This document shows, piece by piece, positions 9,591 to 18,356 of a stretch of DNA of 64,000 nt. Each line of letters opens with the position of its first letter. Positions within the stretch are counted from its first letter, which is position 1. The notes under the pieces were generated by a model. It did no database searches, was not told the origin of the DNA, and was given only the letters and a program-made list of their open reading frames with translations. The position numbers and the translations under genes are program-made. Source of the stretch: Lewinellaceae bacterium (GTDB lineage: Bacteria > Bacteroidota > Bacteroidia > Chitinophagales > Saprospiraceae); NCBI GenBank assembly GCA_016719605.1, contig JADJYW010000003.1, positions 434,001 through 498,000 on the forward strand. Reading direction: 5' to 3'.

Positions 9591-9649
9591 GTGCAGTACT
9601 GCCGCTGATTGTGCGTTTATTTGCCTCCTAAAAAACAACCTGCCGGCCG

Positions 9650-10075
9650 ATGCGTACGCTACTTCTATCTTTTTTTCTGCTCGTGACGTTTGGTGCGAGC
9701 GCTCAGTCCCGGGCCGCACAAAAAATCCTTGACACCGAACAGCGCCGTTTTGAGGCCATGGTGCGCCGGGACACTCTTCTGCTGCGCAACCTCCTGTCCG
9801 ACGATCTTTTTTACCTGCACTCCAATGCGCTGGAAGAGAACAAGTCCACTCATATTGGCGCTATTGCTATCGGCCGTATTGTCTATAAAAAGATGTTTCG
9901 GGAAAAAGCAACTGTTCGGCGTTATGGCCGCACGGCGCTTGTCAACGGTGTTGTGCAGGTGACCGGATTGCTGAACGGGTCGCCGTTCGAGGTGCGCCTG
10001 GCCTATTCGGCGGTATATCGAAAAAAAGGCCGGCAGTGGCGCCTTGCCAATTGGCAGAGCACTAAATTTCAATAA
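9650..10075 (+). CDS. Secreted NTF2-like (DUF4440/SnoaL-type) protein
   Basis: 141 residues with a signal peptide ending at GASAQ. The mature part has the NTF2-like layout: helix with EQRRFEAMVRRDTLLLRNLLSDDLFYLHSNA, then strands ending in VYRKKGRQWRLANWQSTKFQ, the usual last two strands of DUF4440/SnoaL cone folds. Members are binding or small-molecule-processing domains with diverse roles; no catalytic claim is possible. It is followed directly by a bidirectional hairpin terminator. Confidence 0.75.
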   Translation: MRTLLLSFFLLVTFGASAQSRAAQKILDTEQRRFEAMVRRDTLLLRNLLSDDLFYLHSNALEENKSTHIGAIAIGRIVYKKMFREKATVRRYGRTALVNGVVQVTGLLNGSPFEVRLAYSAVYRKKGRQWRLANWQSTKFQ

Positions 10076-10076
10076 T

Positions 10077-10106
10077 AAACCCGCCCATTTTTCAACAGGC
10101 GGGTTT
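10077..10106. terminator. Bidirectional hairpin terminator
   Basis: AAACCCGCC (10077-10085) pairs with GGCGGGTTT (10098-10106), a 9-bp stem with a 12-nt loop. It lies between two convergent genes (NTF2-like and SulP). A/T-rich sequence flanks both sides, so it can serve both strands. Confidence 0.75.
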
Positions 10107-10143
10107 GAAATCCTTCTATAAAAAACCTTCTTGCTGTTTTTCC

Positions 10144-11811
10144 TTATGTAGTCTCCAGTTCGGGATTTTTGTTTTTCTTCTTCGATCTGCCCTTTTCGGG
10201 CGCGATTTGCTTGAGCGGATCCCCCTCAGGGAGCGACTCGCAGTGCACGAAGTCGGCCACCCCGATTTCATAGCGGTCGCGAAAACCGTTTAGCACAACC
10301 TTGATGTCTTTTGATGGTGCTTTTATGGCTACAAACTCTTTAATAGTTTCCAGCACATCGTAGTCGATATAGGCGGTGTCGGAGGCATCTATAATCACCT
10401 CGGAATTTGCCGGCAGGTGATCAAGCGTCATTTTGATGCTGCCTTTATTGAGGAAAGAAACCTCCTGTGACAATTTGATGCGGATCAGGTCGCCTTTGTG
10501 GTACTCCTCTTCATGAAAGAAGTAGGCATTTTTCATATTGCTGCGCAGGATGGAGAAAATGCTGATACACATGCCGATGGCCACGCCGGTGAGCAGATCG
10601 GTGAACACCACAGCGACTACCGTGACGATGAAAGGCCACCACTGGTATTTGCCACTGGCCCATACGTCCTTGAAAATGGAAATTTTAGCCAACTTATAGC
10701 CAACCTGAAGCAGGACAGCAGCCAGGGCTGCCAACGGAATCAGGTTGAGTACTTTGGGTATGGCCAGCACGCAGATGAACAGAAAAACGCCGTGCAGTAT
10801 CGCCGAGGTTTTGGTGCGCCCGCCGGCATTCAGGTTGGCGGAACTGCGCACGACCACGGAGGTAACAGGCAAGCCGCCAATAAGGCCCGAAACCAGATTG
10901 CCGATACCCTGGGCACGCAATTCCGTGTTCGGGTTGGTGGTGCGTTTCAGGGGGTCTACTTTGTCTATGGCTTCTATGCAAAGCAGGGTTTCGATAGAGG
11001 CCACGGCACAAATAGTCAGCGCGACCTGATACACCGCCGGGTTGTTCCATTGTGAAAAATCCGGCAGCATAAACTGACCAAAAAATCCCGACAGATTCTC
11101 CGCTACGGGAATACGCACCAAATGCTCCGGGAGAATGGCCCAGGAGGAGCCGGCAGATTTGAACAGTTCATTGACCAGGACGCTGACCGCTACGGCGATC
11201 AGGGCGCCAGGCACCGGACTGATACGTTTTTTGATGCCCGGCATCTCGGCTACAATAAGGATGGCCAGCGCAATGAGCGTGACGAATGTCGCGCCCGGAT
11301 GGATATATGCGGTGATCGTTTCCCAAAGCGTCGCGAAGGTATTGCCTCCGCCTGCTTCAAAAAATGCCATATCGCCCTCCGCGTCCTTGTCGTAGCCCAG
11401 TGCATGCGGTATTTGCTTGAGGATGATGATGATACCAATGCCCGTCAGCATGCCCTTGATGACGCTCGTCGGGAAGAAATTGGCGATGCTGCCTGCCCGC
11501 ACAAGACCGAGCACCAGTTGAAAAATACCCGCCAGTACCACTGCGAGCAGGAATACCGGGAAACTGCCCAACTGCTGAATGGCAACCAACACCACAGCGG
11601 TAAGACCGGCAGCGGGTCCGCTGACACTGGTGTGCGAGTTGCTCAGCCATCCGATCACGACGCCACCCACGATACCCGCAATCATGCCGGCAAACAGCGG
11701 GGCGCCCGAGGCGAGCGCGATGCCGAGGCACAAAGGAAGCGCAATGAGAAAAACGACAATAGATGCGGGCAGATCGTACTTCAGATTTGCCATTGTTTTG
11801 GTGTTCAGCAT
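10144..11811 (-). CDS. SulP-family anion (sulfate/bicarbonate) transporter with STAS domain
   Basis: 555 residues from MLNTKTMANLKYD; a second ATG six codons on (11793) is an alternative. The body has about 10-12 hydrophobic helices with SulP signatures: YDLPASIVVFLIALPLCLGIALASG at the N-terminus, then SNSHTSVSGPAAGLTAVV (anion site region) and NTELRAQGIGNLVSGLIGGLPVT. The C-terminal ~120 residues are a cytoplasmic STAS domain (VSFLNKGSIKMTLDHLPANS...VIIDASDTAYIDYDV). It ends in a basic tail (KGRSKKKNKNP). SulP proteins move sulfate, bicarbonate or similar anions, often with Na+ or H+; no adjacent carbonic anhydrase or sulfate-assimilation gene helps decide. The frame's extension to 11973 is not needed. 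Confidence 0.93.
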   Translation of the reverse strand: MLNTKTMANLKYDLPASIVVFLIALPLCLGIALASGAPLFAGMIAGIVGGVVIGWLSNSHTSVSGPAAGLTAVVLVAIQQLGSFPVFLLAVVLAGIFQLVLGLVRAGSIANFFPTSVIKGMLTGIGIIIILKQIPHALGYDKDAEGDMAFFEAGGGNTFATLWETITAYIHPGATFVTLIALAILIVAEMPGIKKRISPVPGALIAVAVSVLVNELFKSAGSSWAILPEHLVRIPVAENLSGFFGQFMLPDFSQWNNPAVYQVALTICAVASIETLLCIEAIDKVDPLKRTTNPNTELRAQGIGNLVSGLIGGLPVTSVVVRSSANLNAGGRTKTSAILHGVFLFICVLAIPKVLNLIPLAALAAVLLQVGYKLAKISIFKDVWASGKYQWWPFIVTVVAVVFTDLLTGVAIGMCISIFSILRSNMKNAYFFHEEEYHKGDLIRIKLSQEVSFLNKGSIKMTLDHLPANSEVIIDASDTAYIDYDVLETIKEFVAIKAPSKDIKVVLNGFRDRYEIGVADFVHCESLPEGDPLKQIAPEKGRSKKKNKNPELETT

Positions 11812-11911
11812 TTTGCGTATCTTTTTGAATGAAAATAGTACATGAAAAAGAAGAACCAATCGGCTTGGGGCCAATTGAACTGTGGAGGACAAGAAAGGGA
11901 ATGAGAACCGC

Positions 11912-12247
11912 TTAGGCGCGGTTGGGAGGGGGGGAGAAGATGGTAATGAAGGCGAGCACCAAAATGTCATCATCCTGAATCCGGTGTGTTTTCAGGTAAC
12001 TGCTTTCGTCATCCGGCAGCACGAGCGCTTCCGGCAATTGGTGGTGCTGGTGGTGTTTCGCCTCTTCTTCCAGCAAATTGGAAGCAGGCGCAGGCGTATT
12101 TTCCTCTTCCTGTCCCTGATCGCCGGCGAGCAAAAAACAGACAGGCTGAAACAAGTCCGGACATACCAAGCGAGCCACATCGTTGAGCACTAAGCACCCG
12201 ACGGCGAGAAACAGCAAGACCCGCAAACGCTTTTGAATTATGTCCAT
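11912..12247 (-). CDS. Small hypothetical membrane or exported protein
   Basis: 111 residues, MDIIQKRLRVLLFLAVGCLVLNDVARLVCPDLF..., with one hydrophobic N-terminal segment (~9-23), an acidic and His/Gln-rich middle (EEEAKHHQHHQLPE), and a second hydrophobic stretch near the C-terminus (DILVLAFITIFS). No family recognised. It is on the same strand as, and 100 bp upstream of, the SulP gene, so the two may be co-transcribed. Confidence 0.5.
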   Translation of the reverse strand: MDIIQKRLRVLLFLAVGCLVLNDVARLVCPDLFQPVCFLLAGDQGQEEENTPAPASNLLEEEAKHHQHHQLPEALVLPDDESSYLKTHRIQDDDILVLAFITIFSPPPNRA

Positions 12248-12275
12248 AAGGTAAAAAAACCGAACGCGAAGGTCG

Positions 12276-12283
12276 TACTTTTG
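12276..12283 (+). promoter_or_regulatory. -7 element TACTTTTG of the MDR oxidoreductase gene
   Basis: TACTTTTG matches TAnnTTTG; the ATG follows 40 bp downstream. It overlaps a short CCGAAC...GTTCGG inverted repeat. Confidence 0.5.
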
Positions 12284-12323
12284 TTCGGGAAGGCGGTATT
12301 ATTTTATCGTAAAGTGATTCAAC

Positions 12324-13319
12324 ATGAAAGCCCTTGTCTTACAAAATCTCCAGAAACCGCTTGTTTTTCAAGAAGTTGAGACCCCAGTTCCGGGAGCCGG
12401 ATCGGTACTCGTGCGCCTCCAATCGGCAGCCCTCAACCGTCGCGACTGGTGGATCACGCAAGGGCAATACGCCAAAATTCAGTTGCCTGTTATCCTGGGC
12501 AGCGACGGTGCCGGCGTGTGCAACGGCAAGGCTGTAGTGCTGTACCCGGCGCTCGATTGGGGCGACAATCCGGCCGCACAGGGCAACAAGTTCCGCGTAC
12601 TGGGCCTGCCCGAAAACGGCACCTTGGCCGAGTACATCTGCGTACCTCGTGCCAATATCGCCCCCAAACCCGAGCACCTGACCTGGGAGCAAGCCGCCGC
12701 ACTGCCGCTGGCCGGACTGACAGCCTACCGCACCCTGTTCACCCGCTGCGCCCTGCGCCCGGGCGAGCGGGTGCTCATCACCGGTATCGGCGGCGGCGTG
12801 GCACTCCTCGCTATGCAGTTCGCACTTGCCGCCGGAGCCGAGGTGTATGTAACCTCCGGCTCAGAAGAAAAAATCGAAAAAGCCGTACATCTGGGCGCTA
12901 CCGGAGGAGCCAACTACCATACCTCCGACTGGGATAAAGCCCTGAAAAACGCGGTCGGCGGCTTCGATGTGGTGGTGGACTCCGCGGGTGGCGACGGATT
13001 CGCCCTGCTGCCCGGCTTGTGCAAACCCGGCGCCCGGATCGGCATCTACGGCGGATCACTCGGCAAAATCAACGGCCTCAGCCCACAGATTTTGTTCTGG
13101 AAACAGATCAGCATCCTCGGCTCCACCATGGGCACGCCGGAAGAATTCACCCAAATGCTCGACTTCGTTTCCCGCCACCGCATCGTACCGGTGGTGGATT
13201 CCGTGTTCCCGCTCTCCGACGGCAATGCCGCGCTGCAACGGCTGGCGGAAGGCACACAGTTTGGGAAAGTGGTGCTCACGATTCCGGATTCCGACGTTCA
13301 GCCTGAATCCGGCGGCTGA
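12324..13319 (+). CDS. Zinc-free MDR oxidoreductase (quinone oxidoreductase-like alcohol dehydrogenase family)
   Basis: 331 residues of the medium-chain dehydrogenase/reductase superfamily. The N-terminal GroES-like domain has ALNRRDWWITQG and GSDGAGV; the nucleotide-binding fold begins at GERVLITGIGGGVALLAMQFA with a GxGxxxG-type glycine loop, followed by VYVTSGSEEKIEKAVHLGA. The structural-zinc Cys cluster is absent and no catalytic-zinc Cys/His set is apparent, which fits NAD(P)H-dependent quinone or enone reductases. Cytosolic; substrate unknown. Its last 44 bp overlap the 3' end of the convergent metal-hydrolase-like gene. Confidence 0.88.
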   Translation: MKALVLQNLQKPLVFQEVETPVPGAGSVLVRLQSAALNRRDWWITQGQYAKIQLPVILGSDGAGVCNGKAVVLYPALDWGDNPAAQGNKFRVLGLPENGTLAEYICVPRANIAPKPEHLTWEQAAALPLAGLTAYRTLFTRCALRPGERVLITGIGGGVALLAMQFALAAGAEVYVTSGSEEKIEKAVHLGATGGANYHTSDWDKALKNAVGGFDVVVDSAGGDGFALLPGLCKPGARIGIYGGSLGKINGLSPQILFWKQISILGSTMGTPEEFTQMLDFVSRHRIVPVVDSVFPLSDGNAALQRLAEGTQFGKVVLTIPDSDVQPESGG

Positions 13320-13815
13320 CCAGTACCAGCAGAATACCGGGTATTCCAATCCAGATCGCCTCGCTGAGCAAAATCCGGACACCCCATTTGCTGAAGAAAT
13401 CCCGAATTTCCAACGGCGACACCCGAATGACCTGCACCGGAAAAAACAACCGCTCCTCGCTCAGCGGCCACCACAACGCGCAACCCATGCCGCCCGTGGT
13501 AAGCATATCCAGTAGCGGGTGCGAGGCCGTAGCCAATACGAACCACAGCGCCATTTTCCACCAGTCTTTTTCCCGGCGGTAAAAAAGCCAGGCGATCAGC
13601 ATGCCAAACCCCACCGCAAATGCCAGCGAATGCGTCCAGCCGCGGTGCCCCCAGATACTGGTGTACGGCACATCAAACCGGAAAGCCAGCACATCGGCAT
13701 CGGGGATAAAAGCGCAGACCCCGGCCAGCAGGAGTGCCTTCGCCGTTGTTTTTTTTGGAAAAAAAGAAAGCCCGAGCGCGGTAGACGCAGCAATGTGGCC
13801 AAAAATGGATGCCAT
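13276..13815 (-). CDS. YdjM-type membrane-bound metal-dependent hydrolase (DUF457)
   Basis: 179 residues starting MASIFGHIAASTALGLSFFP. It has the family pattern: early H in GHIAAS, IPDADVLAF, HRGWTHSLAF (H-x4-H metal-binding type motif) and SHPLLDML. Three to four membrane helices surround these. The family (PF04307, LexA-regulated YdjM in E. coli) is predicted to be an integral-membrane metal hydrolase with unknown substrate. The start at 13815 follows the family; the 13878 extension crosses a GGTTGGAGGGTT repeat. Convergent overlap with the MDR gene is 44 bp. Confidence 0.82.
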   Translation of the reverse strand: MASIFGHIAASTALGLSFFPKKTTAKALLLAGVCAFIPDADVLAFRFDVPYTSIWGHRGWTHSLAFAVGFGMLIAWLFYRREKDWWKMALWFVLATASHPLLDMLTTGGMGCALWWPLSEERLFFPVQVIRVSPLEIRDFFSKWGVRILLSEAIWIGIPGILLVLVSRRIQAERRNPES

Positions 13816-13823
13816 GTGTTTAG

Positions 13824-13856
13824 GGGTTGGAGGGTTTCTGGTTGGAGGGTTGGAGG
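13824..13856. repeat. Short GGTTGGAGGGTT word repeats
   Basis: Two copies of GGTTGGAGGGTT separated by TCTG lie just upstream of the DUF457 start. The same word recurs at 44670-44723 and in variants at 54226-54290. Confidence 0.75.
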
Positions 13857-13878
13857 CACGAAAATACCCAAATACCAT

Positions 13879-14508
13879 TCAGGCTGTTTTATTTCCAAAA
13901 CCGGCATACCAGCCAACCAGCACAAACCAAACCAAAATGCTGCCTTCGATCAGGCGTTGCACAAGCCCGAAGTATGGCGCGGCGGTTCCTGATATCAAAA
14001 GCAGCACAAATAAAAAAGACAAGACACCACAGGCGATGCTCGTCAAAGCCGGAAAATTATGATCCTGCTTTTGGTATAGTCCAACCCCGATAGCCAGCAG
14101 CGCCGGCGGGACAATAAGATAAGTCAGCATTCCCGTCAGGTTGTGGATCAGTTGTGCTGCGCTGGGGTCAATCATTTCTTTGTTGCAGCCCGCGTCGCAG
14201 GGGAAAATGCTCACGACCACGGTTGCTATTCCATAAAAAACACCCACACCCATCAGGCCCAGATTGGTCAGTCTGGAGCCACGGAGTACTTTTTTCAACG
14301 CAAAAGCAAATAGCGCCAGCAGCAGACCGCTCGGCAAAAAGCCCCAAAACCGCAGCGCAACCCCGTGTGGCGTTCCGATGGCATACGACTCGCTGATGAA
14401 CTGGGTGCCGTGGCTGTAGTCTTGAAACTGCAACCCGCCTAAAATGGTGGTTGCGACAAAGAGCACGACGCCCAGAAATCCCGTGCAAAAAATCAGTGTT
14501 CGGTTCAT
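13879..14508 (-). CDS. DUF998-family integral membrane protein
   Basis: 209 residues with about six hydrophobic helices. The fold order is typical of DUF998: MNRTLIFCTGFLGVVLFV, then DYSHGTQFISESYAIGTPHG, VFPCDAGC-type loop (SIFPCDAGCNKEMIDPSAAQLIHNL), and two C-terminal helices. The function of DUF998 is unknown. It lies 63 bp upstream of the DUF457 gene on the same strand, and a TAGATTTG promoter word precedes it, so the two could form an operon. Confidence 0.8.
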   Translation of the reverse strand: MNRTLIFCTGFLGVVLFVATTILGGLQFQDYSHGTQFISESYAIGTPHGVALRFWGFLPSGLLLALFAFALKKVLRGSRLTNLGLMGVGVFYGIATVVVSIFPCDAGCNKEMIDPSAAQLIHNLTGMLTYLIVPPALLAIGVGLYQKQDHNFPALTSIACGVLSFLFVLLLISGTAAPYFGLVQRLIEGSILVWFVLVGWYAGFGNKTA

Positions 14509-14512
14509 ACGT

Positions 14513-14520
14513 CAAATCTA
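14513..14520 (-). promoter_or_regulatory. -7 element TAGATTTG of the DUF998 gene
   Basis: Minus-strand TAGATTTG, a TAnnTTTG match, only 4 bp upstream of the ATG at 14508; transcription would be close to leaderless. Confidence 0.4.
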
Positions 14521-14720
14521 CGCTGTGTTTTTCAGCCCGGCCCGAAGGTCTTGCCGAAAGGCTGTATGATCGCAAACCCGCGCTGCTTTTTTCTGTACGC
14601 AACAGTTGTTTTGTCGAAAATCGCAATCTTCACCCCCTGCAGCCGCGTCCTTCACCCATCTTTTCGCAGTTTTGCACGAATTCATCACCCTGCTCTCTTC
14701 ACTCATCGCTACAACATCTG

Positions 14721-17700
14721 ATGCTACCGACTATTCTGCCCTCCACGACTTTCCAGGTTTTTAAAACCTGGAAAGTCTGTTCCCTGCTACTCTTGGCAAC
14801 CACGCTCTCAGCCCAGCCTGTCAACACCGACTACCTGCGCACGCTGAACGTCCGCGGTATCGGCCCCGGCGCCATGTCGGGCCGTATCACGGCCATCGCT
14901 TGCGACCCCGCCGACCCGCAAACGATCTATGCCGGCGCGGCTTCCGGCGGTATTTGGCGCAGCCGTAGCGGCGGCACCGACTGGCAGCCCATCTTCGACG
15001 CGGCGCCCACGCAAAGCATCGGCGCGCTGGCCGTGCACCCGCTCAATCCCGACCTGATCTGGGCCGGCACCGGCGAGGGTAACCCGCGCAACTCGCAAAA
15101 TTTCGGCATCGGCGTCTTCAAATCCATAGACCGCGGTCGCACCTGGCAGCACGCCGGTCTGGAAAAAACCCACACCATCCACCGCATCATCCTGCACCGC
15201 GACAACCCCGATATCGTGTGGGCCGCATCCCTCGGTTCTTCCAATGGCCCCACCGAAGAGCGCGGCGTATTTAAAAGTACCGACGGCGGCAAATCGTGGC
15301 GCAAGGTACTGTACGTCAACGACCTCACCGGCTGCGCCGAACTCGTAGCCGACCCGTCCAACCCCAATAAACTTTTCGCGGCGCTATGGGAATACCGCCG
15401 CTGGCCCTGGTTTTTCAAATCCGGCGGCAAAGGTTCCGGCCTCTACGTCTCCTACGACGGCGGCGAAACCTGGAAGCAACGCACCGAAAAAGACGGCCTG
15501 CCCAAAGGCGAACTCGGACGCATCGGCCTGGCCGTAGCCCACAACAAACCCAACGTGGTGTACGCCCTCGTGGAAGCCGAAGAAAACGCCCTGTACCGCA
15601 GCGACGACGGCGGCCACTCGTGGCGCAAAACCGCCACGGAAAACATCGGCGGCCGGCCGTTTTACTATGCCGAAATCTATGTGGACCCCAAAAATGAAAA
15701 CCGGGTTTACAGCCTGCACACCTTCCTCAACCGCAGCGAAGACGGCGGCAAATCCTTCGAAACCTGGGTCGGCTGGAAAATACACCTCGACCACCACGCT
15801 TTCTGGATTCACCCCGACGACCCGGATTTCATCATCAACGGCAACGACGGCGGCCTCAACATCACCCGCGACGGCGGCCGCACCTGGCGATACGCCGAAA
15901 ACATCCCCGTCGGACAGTTTTACCACGTCAATGTGGACAACGACATCCCGTACAACATCTACGGCGGCTTGCAGGACAACGGCTCCTGGGTCGGTCCCTC
16001 GGCGGTGTGGCGCAGCGGCGGCATCCGCAACTCCGACTGGCAGGAAGTGCTCTTCGGCGACGGCTTCGATGTGCTGCCCCGCCGCGACAACAGCCGCTAC
16101 CTCTTCGCCATGTCGCAAGGCGGCGAACTGAACTATGTAGACCGCAAAACGGGCGCCTCCCTCTACCTCAAACCGCTGCACCCCGACGGTGTCGAACTGC
16201 GCTGGAACTGGAACGCCGCGCTGGCGCAAGACCCTTTCCGCGACGGCGGTATCTATTTCGGCAGCCAATTCCTGCACTACTCGCCCGACTACGGCCAAAC
16301 CTGGCAACTGCGGTCGCCCGACCTCACGTCCAACGATACGTCCAAAATGCACCAGTTCACCTCGGGTGGCCTCACGCTGGATGCTACCAATGCCGAAAAT
16401 TTCTGCACCGTCATCGCTATCGCCCCCAGCCCAGCACAGCAGGGCGTGGTCTGGGTGGGCACCGACGACGGCCACCTGCAGCTGACGCGGGACGGTGGCC
16501 GTACCTGGGAAAACCTGACCGACCGACTGCCCGGCTGCCCCCGCGGCGCCTGGATTCCGCAGATCGAAGTGTCTGCCAAAAACCCCGGCGAGGCATTCGT
16601 GGTCGTCAACAATTACCGCCTGAACGACTGGGCGCCCTACCTGTACCACACCACCGATTTCGGGAAAAAGTGGAAACGCCTCGCCAATCCCGACAATGTG
16701 ACCGGTTTTTGTCTGTCGGTGGTGCAAGATATGGAGGTACCCGAACTGCTTTTTCTCGGCACCGACCAGGGGTTGCACTTCAGTCTCGACTACGGCGCCA
16801 ACTGGACTGCCTGGCCCCGCACAGCCGACGGAAAACCCGGCGGCCTGCCCGCCATGCCCGTGCAGGACATGAAAATACACCCCCGCGACGGCGACCTCGT
16901 GCTCGCCACCTTCGGACGAGGCATCTGGATCATGGACAACATAGCGCCCCTGCGCGACCTGGCCCGCAACCAGAAACTGCTGGACCAGCCCTTCAAAATT
17001 TTTGAGCCGCAACCGGCTTACCTCGCGGCCTGGCGTTCCTACGACGGCCCGCGTTTTTCCGCCGACGCCTTTTACGAAGCCCCCACGAAGGGTACGGCCG
17101 CGCAAATACCCGTTTGGGTGAAACCCGGCATGGCGCCGAAGGCGGAAAAGAAAAAAGATGCCGAAGCGGAACCCACCCCGGAGCCTGCGCGGCGCGGCGG
17201 CCCGGGCGGCAGGCGGGGCGGCGGCGACAAAAAGGAAAAAGCCACGGTACTGGTGCTTTCTGCCGAAGGCGATACCCTGCGCCGTTGGAAAACCGAACTG
17301 GACACCCTTTTTGGCAGCATTTCCTGGAATCTGGACACCCGTGGCCCTACCTACCCGTCCAACCGGGAGCCGGATGCCGATCAGATGGAGCCGGGTGGCG
17401 GGCCACAGGTTTTGCCCGGCACATATAAAATAGTGGTGACCTACCGCGACCAGACGGACTCCACGGCCGTGCGTGTACTCGATGATCCGCGCCTCGGTAT
17501 TTCGCCGGCGGCCCGCCGGGCCAAAGCTGACGCGCTGCGCAGTTTTTACCCGACCATTGAAAAAACAAACGCGGCCTACGAGCGCCTGAAGGAGGCGGAA
17601 AAGACGATCAAGTTGGTGGAAAGTTCATTTGCCAATGTGCCGGACAGCACGAAAAAAGCCGTGCTTGACCTGGGTAAAACCCTGCGCGACAGCATCGGCG

Positions 17701-17963
17701 TGCTGAAGGAGGTGTTTTTTCAGCAAAAAGAACCCAAGGGCATCCAGCGCAACCCGAACCTGCTGACCAGCCACCTGCGCCGGGCTACGAGTTACATCAA
17801 CGCCTCGCCCGCCGAGCCGAACGAAAATGCGCGTCTCGCCATCAAAGCGGCGGAAGCGGAAGTGACGACGGTGCTGGCACGCGTCGAGGAACTCCTTGGT
17901 AAGCCCTGGGCGGCGTACCGGCAGCAAGTGGAGCAGGTGCAGTTTTCGTTGTTTAAGGAGTAG
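14721..17963 (+). CDS. Secreted sortilin/BNR-type beta-propeller protein
   Basis: 1080 residues. A hydrophobic export signal is followed by about 750 residues of BNR/Asp-box beta-propeller repeats: SRSGGTDWQPIF, SIDRGRTWQHAG, STDGGKSWRKVL, SYDGGETWKQRT, SDDGGHSWRKTA, TRDGGRTWRYA, TRDGGRTWENL. The S/T-x-D-x-G-x-T-W box is diagnostic of the VPS10/sortilin-like glycosyl-hydrolase-related family common in Bacteroidota. A low-complexity Lys/Glu/Gly/Arg linker (about 805-840) precedes a helical C-terminal region. No T9SS sorting domain is visible. The start at 14721 gives a signal peptide, but its codons include a 31-bp palindrome (14747-14777), so the native start is uncertain. Ligand unknown; the propeller fold suggests peptide or glycan binding. 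Confidence 0.85.
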   Translation: MLPTILPSTTFQVFKTWKVCSLLLLATTLSAQPVNTDYLRTLNVRGIGPGAMSGRITAIACDPADPQTIYAGAASGGIWRSRSGGTDWQPIFDAAPTQSIGALAVHPLNPDLIWAGTGEGNPRNSQNFGIGVFKSIDRGRTWQHAGLEKTHTIHRIILHRDNPDIVWAASLGSSNGPTEERGVFKSTDGGKSWRKVLYVNDLTGCAELVADPSNPNKLFAALWEYRRWPWFFKSGGKGSGLYVSYDGGETWKQRTEKDGLPKGELGRIGLAVAHNKPNVVYALVEAEENALYRSDDGGHSWRKTATENIGGRPFYYAEIYVDPKNENRVYSLHTFLNRSEDGGKSFETWVGWKIHLDHHAFWIHPDDPDFIINGNDGGLNITRDGGRTWRYAENIPVGQFYHVNVDNDIPYNIYGGLQDNGSWVGPSAVWRSGGIRNSDWQEVLFGDGFDVLPRRDNSRYLFAMSQGGELNYVDRKTGASLYLKPLHPDGVELRWNWNAALAQDPFRDGGIYFGSQFLHYSPDYGQTWQLRSPDLTSNDTSKMHQFTSGGLTLDATNAENFCTVIAIAPSPAQQGVVWVGTDDGHLQLTRDGGRTWENLTDRLPGCPRGAWIPQIEVSAKNPGEAFVVVNNYRLNDWAPYLYHTTDFGKKWKRLANPDNVTGFCLSVVQDMEVPELLFLGTDQGLHFSLDYGANWTAWPRTADGKPGGLPAMPVQDMKIHPRDGDLVLATFGRGIWIMDNIAPLRDLARNQKLLDQPFKIFEPQPAYLAAWRSYDGPRFSADAFYEAPTKGTAAQIPVWVKPGMAPKAEKKKDAEAEPTPEPARRGGPGGRRGGGDKKEKATVLVLSAEGDTLRRWKTELDTLFGSISWNLDTRGPTYPSNREPDADQMEPGGGPQVLPGTYKIVVTYRDQTDSTAVRVLDDPRLGISPAARRAKADALRSFYPTIEKTNAAYERLKEAEKTIKLVESSFANVPDSTKKAVLDLGKTLRDSIGVLKEVFFQQKEPKGIQRNPNLLTSHLRRATSYINASPAEPNENARLAIKAAEAEVTTVLARVEELLGKPWAAYRQQVEQVQFSLFKE
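14747..14777. repeat. 31-bp palindrome inside the signal-peptide codons
   Basis: GACTTTCCAGGTTTT and AAAACCTGGAAAGTC are perfect 15-bp complements around one T. The palindrome is read in frame as residues TTFQVFKTWKV of the sortilin-like protein. Confidence 0.9.
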
Positions 17964-18043
17964 GGGTTAGGGCGGATTTGCGTGCGTTGCAGAGGGGGAC
18001 TCGTAAGTCCGCACCATAATTGCGAAGTTGACAGGCGAATCCA

Positions 18044-18129
18044 TTTTTTGACAGGATGAAAAAGATTTACAGGATTTTCGGCGGAGCCACCTCATTTATC
18101 TTGTAAATCTTTTTCATCCTGTCAAAAAA
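18044..18129. repeat. Intergenic hairpin of the TTGACAGGAT family
   Basis: Left arm 18044-18075 and right arm 18098-18129 are 32-nt complements with one mismatch, reading TTTTTTGACAGGATG... A sister element with the same mismatch position lies at 38573-38659. This lies in the 393-bp gene-free gap 17964-18356, which otherwise holds only the terminator and promoter of fibre gene A. Confidence 0.88.
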
Positions 18130-18228
18130 TCTCAATTTCCGTCAAAACAGCACTTATGATACACCCTATCCGCGTCTCAGCGGTGAATTTGAATAACGTT
18201 TTCCGCCCCGCTTAGTGTTCTGCCCTAT

Positions 18229-18268
18229 CCGTGTCCGTTACTCCGGAGAGCGGACACGGTTTCTTTAT
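18229..18268 (+). terminator. Hairpin with T-tract upstream of fibre gene A
   Basis: CCGTGTCCG (18229-18237) pairs perfectly with CGGACACGG (18251-18259), followed by TTTCTTTATT. This is the best-conserved member of the terminator that precedes every fibre promoter in the array. Confidence 0.7.
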
Positions 18269-18286
18269 TCCGGAGCCCAAATTTTT

Positions 18287-18294
18287 TACTTTTG
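18287..18294 (+). promoter_or_regulatory. -7 element TACTTTTG of fibre gene A
   Basis: TACTTTTG preceded by a T-run and the conserved TTTATTCCGGAG block, which may be the upstream contact. The ATG lies 62 bp downstream, after the alpha-type leader ending in TAAACAA. Confidence 0.6.
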
Positions 18295-18356
18295 AGCGAG
18301 CCAACCACCAGCGTGGCCCCGGAGTACACTGTTCATTTACCTAAAAATATAAACAA

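Noticed and set aside
15384..17105. A 573-codon minus-strand frame opposite the beta-propeller gene
   Set aside because: Its residues are low-complexity Val/Gly/Ala mirror codons of the Asp-box repeats; the plus strand is clearly coding.
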